A model generated the notes under the pieces. That model did no database searches and was not told the DNA's origin. It saw nothing but the letters and a program-made list of their open reading frames with translations. A stretch of 64,000 bases of DNA, taken from contig JAUILU010000001.1 of NCBI GenBank assembly GCA_030432905.1, positions 1,116,001 through 1,180,000 on the forward strand, given 5' to 3'. The position numbers were made by a program, and so were the translations under genes. Source of the DNA: Phycisphaerae bacterium. Lineage in GTDB: Bacteria; Planctomycetota; Phycisphaerae; Phycisphaerales; UBA1924. Of this stretch, positions 53,156 through 60,843 are shown piece after piece (the first letter of the stretch is position 1; every line of letters starts with the position of its first letter).

Positions 53156-54616
53156 GTGCTCATGTGGTTTTGTGTAGCTTTGCTTGGAATCGGCTGCGTG
53201 CTCGCACTCATCGGCCTGCGTGGCAAGCGGATCAATGGCACCTTCTGCAAGAGATGCAGGTACGACATCGGCTCGCTCAGGTCAGACCGCTGCCCAGAGT
53301 GTGGCAGCGAAACAGACTCCTCTGTTCAGTCGTACCGAGTCCGCAGAAAGTTTGTACTCATCACAGGCCTGCTCATCCTCGTGTGCGGCGCTGCTGGGAT
53401 CGCAACACCGGGAGTCCGTAACCAACCCGTGCTCAGGTACATCCCGACCCGCGTGCTCATTGCTGGCATGGATTGGTTTCCAGAAAACTGGATACACCCG
53501 ACCCACAAGTTCTACAGCGAACGTTGGTACGACCATGCTCTCGTGAACCGCACACTCACGCCTGAGCACTACACAGCAATAGCCAGTAAAACAGATTCCA
53601 TCCTCGCTGATGCCGATTCACTTGGGGACCTTGACAGATGGCTCGGGTTCAGACGGCAGCATATCTCAAGATCGAAGCCGATCTCAGACGATGCCAGAAT
53701 CGGCGTGCTGCGTGTGATTACTGAATCACTTCAAGACACCAGCGATGACGAACCGAGACTGAGACAAGACGAGTATCTAGGTCTGAGCGTACTGGTCGTG
53801 ACAAGCAGCACAGAATTTATTCCTGTTCCGCATGAGGCAACGGGAGTCGTCTCCGAGTTCATCACAGAAGTCGAGCGAGCACAGACCGGATCGCAACCGG
53901 TCCTCACTTCAAACACTACAGCTGCACTTTACAGCATCCTTGGCCCATGGTTACCGGAGGCCTTCGAGCAGCTTGATCGGCTCTCTCTCATCGATGACTT
54001 CAGCTCGAGCGGGTACTACTCCGCAGCACTAATCATACTTGCTGAAGCGGCTCATGACCCCCGTGCCGAAAGTCTTGTGCGAAGAAACCTGATGCACTCC
54101 AATAACGTTGTCGCAGGTCGCCAGATCTCGGCCTTGTACAGCGTTGGCCATCACACAGACATGTTCTGGGACGAGCTAACCGCGAACATACTCTCAGAGG
54201 ATGAGGCACGCATAAATCTCGCTACATCAGTGCTTGCGAAGAACTCTGAACGCATCGATGAAGTGCTGACTGTCGTGGAAGAATCTGTGAGAAAGAACCC
54301 GGAGTCGGCTTCATTTTTGGCCGCGGGGCTATCGCGTTTGCCTGCGGAGAAGCTCGTTAAGGAGCTGCCGGTGCTCCTGATGCTCGCAGACCAATGCCCC
54401 GACATCCCCCGCCCGAGACTGATCAACGCGCTCGGCAGGGCGTGGTACGAGATTCAGAAAACCGACAAAGAGCTTGCACTGCAAGTTCACTGCCGGCTTA
54501 TCGAGTTTGTTGACTCACCGCATCAGCAGGATCACCGCGTGCTCTACTTTGAGCTAGACCGGATCGACGAAGTGCTGTACGACGAATATTTAGAGGCAGA
54601 GCAGCTGGCGGATTGA
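53156..54616 (+). CDS. Membrane protein with zinc ribbon, unknown function
   Basis: A 486-residue protein. The GTG at 53156 has GGAG seven bases before it. An N-terminal helix (about 3-19) is followed by a zinc ribbon ('CKRCRYDIGSLRSDRCPECG', about 29-48) and a second helix (about 61-80). This ribbon-plus-helices form is common in Phycisphaerae. The large C-terminal part (about 150-486) is helical with repeats of about 35 residues, possibly HEAT-like. Function is unknown. Confidence 0.7.
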   Translation: MLMWFCVALLGIGCVLALIGLRGKRINGTFCKRCRYDIGSLRSDRCPECGSETDSSVQSYRVRRKFVLITGLLILVCGAAGIATPGVRNQPVLRYIPTRVLIAGMDWFPENWIHPTHKFYSERWYDHALVNRTLTPEHYTAIASKTDSILADADSLGDLDRWLGFRRQHISRSKPISDDARIGVLRVITESLQDTSDDEPRLRQDEYLGLSVLVVTSSTEFIPVPHEATGVVSEFITEVERAQTGSQPVLTSNTTAALYSILGPWLPEAFEQLDRLSLIDDFSSSGYYSAALIILAEAAHDPRAESLVRRNLMHSNNVVAGRQISALYSVGHHTDMFWDELTANILSEDEARINLATSVLAKNSERIDEVLTVVEESVRKNPESASFLAAGLSRLPAEKLVKELPVLLMLADQCPDIPRPRLINALGRAWYEIQKTDKELALQVHCRLIEFVDSPHQQDHRVLYFELDRIDEVLYDEYLEAEQLAD

Positions 54617-54632
54617 CAGAACGTGCAGATGC

Positions 54633-55544
54633 TCAGTTCACGCTAGGCGGATCACGGTCCGTGCCTGTGCCCGAGAAGAACTTGTTGGTCGCGCCGATGG
54701 ATTCGTAAAGGTAGCTGCCGTCGGCCTCTTTGGTGTAGCCGAGGTCTTCGGACGCGAGCGCTTTGACGTGGCCGTCCATCCACGCGACGTTCGCCTTGCC
54801 GCCGTGGCGTTCGTCCGGTGCGGATCGGATGGCGCCGTCGCGTCCGCCGTCGCAGTTGTCGCTGTCGGCGGTGAGTCTGGGCGGGTCGAGCGACCAGCCG
54901 TGGTTGGCGATCTCGCGCGGGTCGTTGCTCGGGTGGGGCATGGAGTTGTAAGGCAATCTCTGAAGTTCGGGCGTCGCGGCAGAAGTGCCCAGCGAGTCGG
55001 CAAAGAGCACGGTCTGGCTCTGGAATTGGTGGATCCGTGTCGGGAAGTTCATCATCCGCCCCGCGGCGTTGAGCCTGCTGTTGCCGAGGAACTGGAAGTT
55101 GTAGCCGAGGCCGTAGTTCCGGTTGTTGATGTACTGGTCTGCGCTCGGATCAACAAAGATCTCATGCTCGAGGAGTCTGTTGTTGTCGTTCTCTTTGCTC
55201 GGGTCGGTCGAGGGGGCGGCGTACGCGTAAAACCCGGCGCCGGCGCCCATGCTGACCATCCACCTGGGCCTGTAGTGCAGCCCGTTGCCGACGTCGTAGT
55301 GGTTGGCCGGGTGCGTGCCCGCGCCGACCTTGGCCATGCGACCGGGGATGTTGATGCCGTCATAGGTGTCGGCGTAGAGCGCGTGGCCAACAGCTAGCTG
55401 CCGCATGTTCGAGGCGCATTTGAGGTTACGAGCCGAGTCCCTAGCCGCCGACAGGGCGGGCAGAAGGATGCCGATCAGCAGCGCGATGATCGCGATGACC
55501 ACCAAGAGCTCGATCAATGTGAAGCCTGAGCGCGTCGTTCGCAT
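54633..55544 (-). CDS. Type IV pilin-like (DUF1559-type) pseudopilin
   Basis: A 303-residue protein. The class III signal '[27 protein letters not shown]' (5-31) has the prepilin cleavage Gly-Phe and the Glu at +5. Then comes '[21 protein letters not shown]', as in planctomycete pseudopilins of the DUF1559/H-X9-DG group, and a late '[12 protein letters not shown]' that matches the H-x9-DG signature region. These proteins are abundant in planctomycetes and may form or decorate secretion pseudopili. The ATG at 55544 is the family-like start. Confidence 0.9.
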   Translation of the reverse strand: MRTTRSGFTLIELLVVIAIIALLIGILLPALSAARDSARNLKCASNMRQLAVGHALYADTYDGINIPGRMAKVGAGTHPANHYDVGNGLHYRPRWMVSMGAGAGFYAYAAPSTDPSKENDNNRLLEHEIFVDPSADQYINNRNYGLGYNFQFLGNSRLNAAGRMMNFPTRIHQFQSQTVLFADSLGTSAATPELQRLPYNSMPHPSNDPREIANHGWSLDPPRLTADSDNCDGGRDGAIRSAPDERHGGKANVAWMDGHVKALASEDLGYTKEADGSYLYESIGATNKFFSGTGTDRDPPSVN

Positions 55545-55769
55545 GGTGCTGCCTCGTCTATAGCCTGAGCCACAGGTTGTACTCACTTGCTCATTATCGG
55601 TTGCGACAGCTTGTCAGGGGCAGGATTATCGGAATTAGGCGGTTCATTCTTAACACACCATGCCGAGCCGCACGCAATACTTTTGTTTTATTTTATATAT
55701 GCGAAACTTTAGCCCCACCCGGCGGTAGCTCTAGAGCAGAGTCATCCCAATCTGTACCAGGAGATCACC

Positions 55770-56573
55770 ATGAAACCGCACCGCCTCGCTGCCGCCTTGC
55801 TCCTCGCACCAGCCTCTACACTCGCCGAGCCGATCAACGACGACTTCGAGAGCTACGCACCCGGAGCATTCCCGGGCGCTGCGTGGCAGGATGTTTCGAC
55901 GCGGATCGACAACCCAACGATCCCGGCCCCTACCGCCTTTGTGCTCGAAACCACCGGCGCCGACGGCTTACCCACACAGGCTGTGCAGATCGTCGACAAC
56001 ATCGGGACCAGCTCGGGTGTGATGACAGAGATTCAGCCCGCGGACCGCCACACGCTCCGTATGGATGTCCGCATCGACCAGTTCTCGGATGTGCGGGGCT
56101 CATGGCCCGGCGGGATCGGCTTTCTGCAAGATGAGGGCGCGTCGGATTTCAATGCAGATCCGCAAGCCGTGCTCTATGCGTGGCAGGATGGCCGGTGGCA
56201 TCTCTTTGTCAAGAACAGCCCCGACGGACTTCCGATTCGCAACACCGACAGAATTCTGGCTGGCATCCCTCGCATCAACCCCGGGACCTGGTACACACTC
56301 CAGCTCGAAATCGACACCACGACCGGCGTCTTTGACGCCTCTGTCTACAACGCGGCCACCGGCGAGCTGCTCGGCGAAGATTCCCTGAACTTCACCGACT
56401 GGGACCCTCAGTTCGGCAGGTTCGATGCCATCGCTGCGTTCGACGGTGAAGGGGGTACCGCAGGAACCGTCGGCGGCGTCAGCACATACGACAACTTCAG
56501 CTACATTCCAGCGCCATCTGCCGCGATCTTTGCCGCAGTGTCGGCGGCCATGGCCGCTGTCAGAAGGCGATAA
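55770..56573 (+). CDS. Exported protein with C-terminal hydrophobic/RRR sorting tail
   Basis: A 267-residue secreted protein. CAGGAG precedes the ATG and a signal peptide follows ('MKPHRLAAALLLAPASTLA'). The body resembles a concanavalin-like beta-sandwich ('DDFESYAPGAFPG', 'TWYTLQLEIDTTTGVFDASVY'). The C-terminus has 'IPAPSAA', a run of Ala/Phe/Val and 'AAVRRR'. The role is unknown, likely a surface or carbohydrate-binding protein. Confidence 0.82.
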   Translation: MKPHRLAAALLLAPASTLAEPINDDFESYAPGAFPGAAWQDVSTRIDNPTIPAPTAFVLETTGADGLPTQAVQIVDNIGTSSGVMTEIQPADRHTLRMDVRIDQFSDVRGSWPGGIGFLQDEGASDFNADPQAVLYAWQDGRWHLFVKNSPDGLPIRNTDRILAGIPRINPGTWYTLQLEIDTTTGVFDASVYNAATGELLGEDSLNFTDWDPQFGRFDAIAAFDGEGGTAGTVGGVSTYDNFSYIPAPSAAIFAAVSAAMAAVRRR

Positions 56574-56585
56574 CCCGCCGACCGC

Positions 56586-57314
56586 TCATTCCCAGAGCCA
56601 CCAGAACGGTTTGCGTTTCTTCGCGAAGTTGCCGCTGTGCTCGGCCTTGGCCCGCTCGATCGCGACCATCGCCTCGTCCGGGTCGTCGGTAAAGAGCACG
56701 AGATCCAAGTCCTCGGGGCTGATCGCACCGCGTTCGACCAGGTCTTTGCGCACAAAGTCCACGATCGGCTGCCAATAGTCCTTGCCCATAAGGACGATCG
56801 GGAAGTGATGGATTTTCCCGGTCTGGATAAGCACCAGTGTCTCGAAGACTTCGTCGAGCGTGCCGAACCCACCGGGCAGGACAACGAACGCGCACGAGTA
56901 TTTCACGAGCATGACCTTGCGGACGAAGAAGTAGCGGAACTCAACGAACTTGTCGAGGTACTTGTTGGGTTCCTGCTCCATCGGCAGCTCGATGTTGCAA
57001 CCGATCGAACTGCCCCCGGCCTCGCGCGCGCCGCGGTTGGCGCCCTCCATGATGCCCGGCCCGCCGCCGGTCATAACGGCTAGATCCGCCTCGGCGATCT
57101 TCTTGCCCATGACACGGGCCATCTCGTAGTACTCGGAGCCGTCGTGGAACCGCGCCGAGCCGAACACCGTGACGCACGGGCCGACAAAGTGCAGCGCGCG
57201 GAACCCACGAATGAACTCCATCGCGATCCGCCAGACTCGCAGCGTCTCCGACCGCCGAAAGTCCGGGCCGGCGAGCAGTTTCTTGTCGTGCTTGGTCGTT
57301 TCCTGGTCTGGCAT
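56586..57314 (-). CDS. LOG-family protein (Rossmann-fold nucleotide hydrolase)
   Basis: A 243-residue protein. It has the LOG motifs 'GGGPGIMEGANRGA' and 'LPGGFGTLDEVFE' (the PGGxGTxxE signature), as in cytokinin-activating phosphoribohydrolases and bacterial relatives that cleave nucleoside monophosphates. The ATG at 57314 has GGAAAG before it; upstream in-frame starts would add up to 39 residues. It is divergent from the tRNA gene. Confidence 0.93.
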   Translation of the reverse strand: MPDQETTKHDKKLLAGPDFRRSETLRVWRIAMEFIRGFRALHFVGPCVTVFGSARFHDGSEYYEMARVMGKKIAEADLAVMTGGGPGIMEGANRGAREAGGSSIGCNIELPMEQEPNKYLDKFVEFRYFFVRKVMLVKYSCAFVVLPGGFGTLDEVFETLVLIQTGKIHHFPIVLMGKDYWQPIVDFVRKDLVERGAISPEDLDLVLFTDDPDEAMVAIERAKAEHSGNFAKKRKPFWWLWE

Positions 57315-57449
57315 CGAGAACTTTCCGTTGTAGGCGTACAGCTGTTGAGTGTTCGCGGGTCTTGGCGCGAGTATACGCGAATCAGTCTGCACCATGCCCG
57401 CTTCGGAGCGATCGCGACCGAGCCGACTCACCGCTACAATCCGCTCGCC

Positions 57450-57535
57450 GGGCCCGTGGCGAAATTGGTATACGCGACGGACTTAAAATCCGTTTGGGGG
57501 TAACTCCAGTGTGGGTTCGAGTCCCACCGGGCCCA
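57450..57535 (+). tRNA. tRNA-Leu (anticodon UAA)
   Basis: An 86-base gene. The acceptor stem pairs GGGCCCG (57450-57456) with CGGGCCC (57528-57534) and is followed by discriminator A. The anticodon arm is ACGGA-CTTAAAA-TCCGT, giving anticodon TAA. A long variable arm (TTGGGGGTAACTCCAGT region) marks a class II tRNA, as expected for Leu. The T arm is GTGGG-TTCGAGT-CCCAC. The 3' CCA is not encoded. Confidence 0.96.
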
Positions 57536-57567
57536 TTTGGCAAGCGACTCGACTAGAGGACTTTGAC

Positions 57568-59118
57568 GTGATCTCTACTCAGAAAATGGTCGACTCGGCC
57601 ATGCGAGAAGCCGGAGAGGCATGGCGACGCGGCAACTCAGCCGCCACAGTTCGTGCTCTTGAAAAAGCCGTGCGGCTGCGTCCCAACTTTGTCAAAGCAC
57701 TCACGCAGCTCTCGGCGGTTCTTCAGTACCGCGGCGACATGACGCAAGCCCTGCAAGTCACAAAGAAAGCCATTGCCGCCGACCCCAAGAACAGCGAACA
57801 CCACATCTCAATCGCGGTCATCTACGAACTCCTCAGCGACGGTGAGAACGCGATGCGTGCGTTCGAGACCGCGTCAAAGCTCAACCCGAGCGATCCACGC
57901 GGCCTGTGCGGGATGGCGTCTGTGTACGAACGGATGCACATGCTCGACAAAGCCCAGGACGCGATAGAGGCCGCGGTAGAGACATTCCCGGACTCGGCAG
58001 TGGCGAACACGATACACGCCAAAATCCTGCGCAGACAAGGTGAACAGGACAGAGCACTGGCAATCCTGAACGACGTGCTCGAATCTGCAGCGACGGACGA
58101 CGACACATACCCCGCAGCGTTCGAGAAGGCCAAGCTCCTCGACAAGCTCGGAAAGTATCCGGAAGCATTCGAGGCTTTCACGCTTGCGAACAAGTCCCAG
58201 GCCCGGGCATCAAGGATGGACCCGATCCCCGCGAACCCGGCGGTTTCCTTGTGTCAAACGCTCAGGTCGTTTACCGCGGAACATCACAAGCAGTGGCGCT
58301 ACGAAACGCCGCTCAAGCCGATGAAAGAAAGGGTTGCATTCCTATTCGGCTTTGCGCGCTCGGGCACAACCATGACCGACCGCATCCTCGGCGCGCACGA
58401 CCAGGTCGTCGTCTTTGAGGAGTTGCCGACCATCCGTGAGATGCACGCCGCGTTGCACGGGCTCGACCCCGCAGGCCGACCCATTGCCAAGCTATACCCG
58501 GACATGAAGCCGGAACAAGTCGAGAAACTCCGCGCCGCTTACCGCCAGGCCGTGATGAAGCGGCTGACTCCGGAGCAGACCAAGAGGTGGAAAGAGGGCG
58601 AGTTGCTTGTCCTCGACAAGTACCCGCTTGAGTTGTCGGCGATCGGTTCGATCGCACGCGTTCTGCCTGAGTCAAAGGTGCTCGTGGCGATCAGAGATCC
58701 GAGGGACGTGTGCCTGAGCTGTTTCATGCAGCAATTCAGCCTGAACATCTCGATGGCGCAGCTGCTGACCCCGCAGTCAGCAGCAACCTACTTCAATCAC
58801 CTCATCGGGATGTGGCTGGACATCAGGGATCGGCTTGCGGTTGACTGGCTCGAGGTCCGGTACGAGGACACGGTCAGCGATTTCGGTGCACAAGCACGTC
58901 GCGTACTGGAGTTCCTGGAGTTGCCGTGGGACGAGACGCTCGGCGAATTCCACATGCACACACCGGGCACGCTGATCTCGACACCAAGCTACGAAGCGGT
59001 GAGCCGACCGATCAACGCAGACGCGATCGGCCGATGGAAGAAATACCGCGAGCAGATCTCTGACACAATCGAGCAGCTCGCGCCGATCGTCGAGCGTCTT
59101 GGATACGAACCGGCTTAG
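57568..59118 (+). CDS. TPR-repeat sulfotransferase family protein
   Basis: A 516-residue protein. The GTG at 57568 is chosen because GAGGA lies eight bases before it; earlier in-frame codons lie in the tRNA gene. The first 240 residues are TPR repeats ('AGEAWRRGNSAATVRALEKA', 'GDMTQALQVTKKAIAADPKN'). The sulfotransferase domain has 'AFLFGFARSGTTMTDRILG' (phosphosulfate loop) and 'VAIRDPRDVCLSCFMQQF'. It begins 33 bases after tRNA-Leu. Its end overlaps the next, convergent sulfotransferase by four bases. Confidence 0.9.
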   Translation: MISTQKMVDSAMREAGEAWRRGNSAATVRALEKAVRLRPNFVKALTQLSAVLQYRGDMTQALQVTKKAIAADPKNSEHHISIAVIYELLSDGENAMRAFETASKLNPSDPRGLCGMASVYERMHMLDKAQDAIEAAVETFPDSAVANTIHAKILRRQGEQDRALAILNDVLESAATDDDTYPAAFEKAKLLDKLGKYPEAFEAFTLANKSQARASRMDPIPANPAVSLCQTLRSFTAEHHKQWRYETPLKPMKERVAFLFGFARSGTTMTDRILGAHDQVVVFEELPTIREMHAALHGLDPAGRPIAKLYPDMKPEQVEKLRAAYRQAVMKRLTPEQTKRWKEGELLVLDKYPLELSAIGSIARVLPESKVLVAIRDPRDVCLSCFMQQFSLNISMAQLLTPQSAATYFNHLIGMWLDIRDRLAVDWLEVRYEDTVSDFGAQARRVLEFLELPWDETLGEFHMHTPGTLISTPSYEAVSRPINADAIGRWKKYREQISDTIEQLAPIVERLGYEPA

Positions 59119-60650
59119 CTGGCAGGACGGCTCGCACCCTCTAGCCCGGCTTCGAGCGGGCCAAGGTACGCGGCGTAGTTCGTGTGCCGCCCAACCGAAC
59201 CCGTGTGAATCGCCCGGCGGATCTCGTCGAGGCAGCCGGTCCGGGCCGCGGGTCGCGCGGTGTAGAACTCAAGACACACATCGTCCCACTCAAGCCCGGC
59301 AAACTCGATCAGTTGCCGACTCTGCTCTTCTTGATTCGCAACCAGGGTTTCGTACGAAACCTCGTGGAACTCGACACCGAGCGAGCTCGCCATTGAGCGC
59401 CAGTGCTGCATCGATCGCATGTGGTCGCGCGCGAATCGGCCGAGGTTGTACAGATCGCTCGACTGCGGATGGTCGAAGCCGAACAGGTTCATGTGGTGCG
59501 ACAGGCAGGCGTCCTTCGGATCGCGTGTCACATGCACGATCTTCGACCCCGGGAACATCGACGCGATCATCGGCAGATAGAATGCGTTGTACGAGTTCTT
59601 GTCCGTCACGACGTTCGGCTGAAGTCCAGAACCGAGCAGCGCGAGCACACGCCCCACCATCTGCATGTAGCTTGTGGTTGCGTTCTGCATCAGCTCGCCG
59701 GTCAGCAGCGACGGGTCCAGCGGCATCGGCCTGGCGCCATCGGTCTGCGGGTCGAGCCGGGCGGCGATTCGGTGCAAGCCGGGCAGCTCGCCGCAGGCGA
59801 TCGCGTTCGGGTGCACGCCGATGATCCGCTCGACGAGTGTGGTTCCGGAACCGGGCACGCCGATCACGAAGACTGGCCTTGGTGCGCCTTCGACCTGCTC
59901 GCTTCTAGGCAGCGCTGAGATCGTGTCCTCGTTCCATATCCCGATCATCTGATCAACGCGCGCACTGTGACGATCCGCGTCGAACACGGTCGGGAGCTCG
60001 GCGTGCGCACTCGACAGATGTTTCATCGCCTCGTCATAGCGGCCGAGCCTGTCGGCGCACCGAGCAAGCTCTCGCTTGAGCGAGAACCGCACACCGGGAT
60101 TGTGATCATCGCTCGCGGCGAACCGTTCGAGCAATCCAAACGCTTCCTCTTCCCTGCCGACCATCCTCGCCAGCCTTGAGAGCAACAGAACAACCGCTAC
60201 ATCGTGCGAAGCGCCCGCAGCAACAAGCGCCACCGCAGGGTCGATCATCCGCTGGGCGGCTTCGTAGTCGCCCTGATCCATCGCGTGCTCGATCATCTGG
60301 CTCATGGCGCGCTGGTTCGACGGATCCAGTTCGAGCGCCTTGCTCAGCTGCACATACGCGCTCGGGTCGTTGCCAGTCCGGCGGTGAAGCTTGGCAAGCT
60401 CAAGCCTCGCGATGATGTTCTTTGGCTGAAGCTCAACCGTCGCCCTGAACGCGGCGAGCGCCGCCTCGATCCTGCCGATCGCAGACAGACACAGACCCGC
60501 GGCGAACTGGATCTGAGGCTGCTGGGCCGCGTACTGCGGGTCGGCCTTGCGAACCTGATCGAGCCCACGCAGCGCGTCTTCAAACTTGCCCTGATTCGTG
60601 TCCTGGATCGCCTTCTGGACAAGCTGCTCGATCTGTGGGTTGAAGTGCAC
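59115..60650 (-). CDS. TPR-repeat sulfotransferase family protein
   Basis: A 511-residue protein with the same two-part plan: TPR repeats in the first 240 residues and a sulfotransferase domain with 'FVIGVPGSGTTLVERIIGVHP' (about 258-278) and 'VHVTRDPKDACLSHHMNLF'. The start is a GTG at 60650 with AGGAA seven bases before it, nine bases after the ccoS stop. It may therefore be cotranscribed with the cbb3 oxidase maturation genes, an unusual partner. It is convergent with the similar gene at 57568. Confidence 0.9.
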   Translation of the reverse strand: MHFNPQIEQLVQKAIQDTNQGKFEDALRGLDQVRKADPQYAAQQPQIQFAAGLCLSAIGRIEAALAAFRATVELQPKNIIARLELAKLHRRTGNDPSAYVQLSKALELDPSNQRAMSQMIEHAMDQGDYEAAQRMIDPAVALVAAGASHDVAVVLLLSRLARMVGREEEAFGLLERFAASDDHNPGVRFSLKRELARCADRLGRYDEAMKHLSSAHAELPTVFDADRHSARVDQMIGIWNEDTISALPRSEQVEGAPRPVFVIGVPGSGTTLVERIIGVHPNAIACGELPGLHRIAARLDPQTDGARPMPLDPSLLTGELMQNATTSYMQMVGRVLALLGSGLQPNVVTDKNSYNAFYLPMIASMFPGSKIVHVTRDPKDACLSHHMNLFGFDHPQSSDLYNLGRFARDHMRSMQHWRSMASSLGVEFHEVSYETLVANQEEQSRQLIEFAGLEWDDVCLEFYTARPAARTGCLDEIRRAIHTGSVGRHTNYAAYLGPLEAGLEGASRPAS

Positions 60651-60659
60651 GGCGTGTTC

Positions 60660-60833
60660 CTATGTATCGGAGTCGGTCTCTGCGGTTGTAGGCTCGTCGT
60701 CTTCCACAAGGATACGCGACGCTGGCGTGTCAAGATCGTCCATCTGACCCGTGCGGACGGTCCACACAAACGCCAGAACCGCGGCACCGGCGAACAGAAA
60801 CGCGAGCGGGATGACGATCCAGAGCACACCCAT
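60660..60833 (-). CDS. ccoS: cbb3-type cytochrome oxidase assembly protein CcoS
   Basis: A 57-residue protein that fits a short gap between the copper ATPase and the sulfotransferase. It opens with one membrane helix ('VLWIVIPLAFLFAGAAVLAF') and then has the CcoS signature 'WTVRTGQMDDLDTPASRIL', followed by an acidic tail. CcoS is needed for cofactor insertion into cbb3 oxidase. It starts ten bases after the ccoI stop, as in the usual ccoGHIS order. Confidence 0.92.
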   Translation of the reverse strand: MGVLWIVIPLAFLFAGAAVLAFVWTVRTGQMDDLDTPASRILVEDDEPTTAETDSDT

Positions 60834-60843
60834 CGGTAGCAGA

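Noticed and set aside
53107..53200. Fluoride riboswitch upstream of crcB
   Set aside because: The conserved core of the crcB motif is not seen in the upstream bases.
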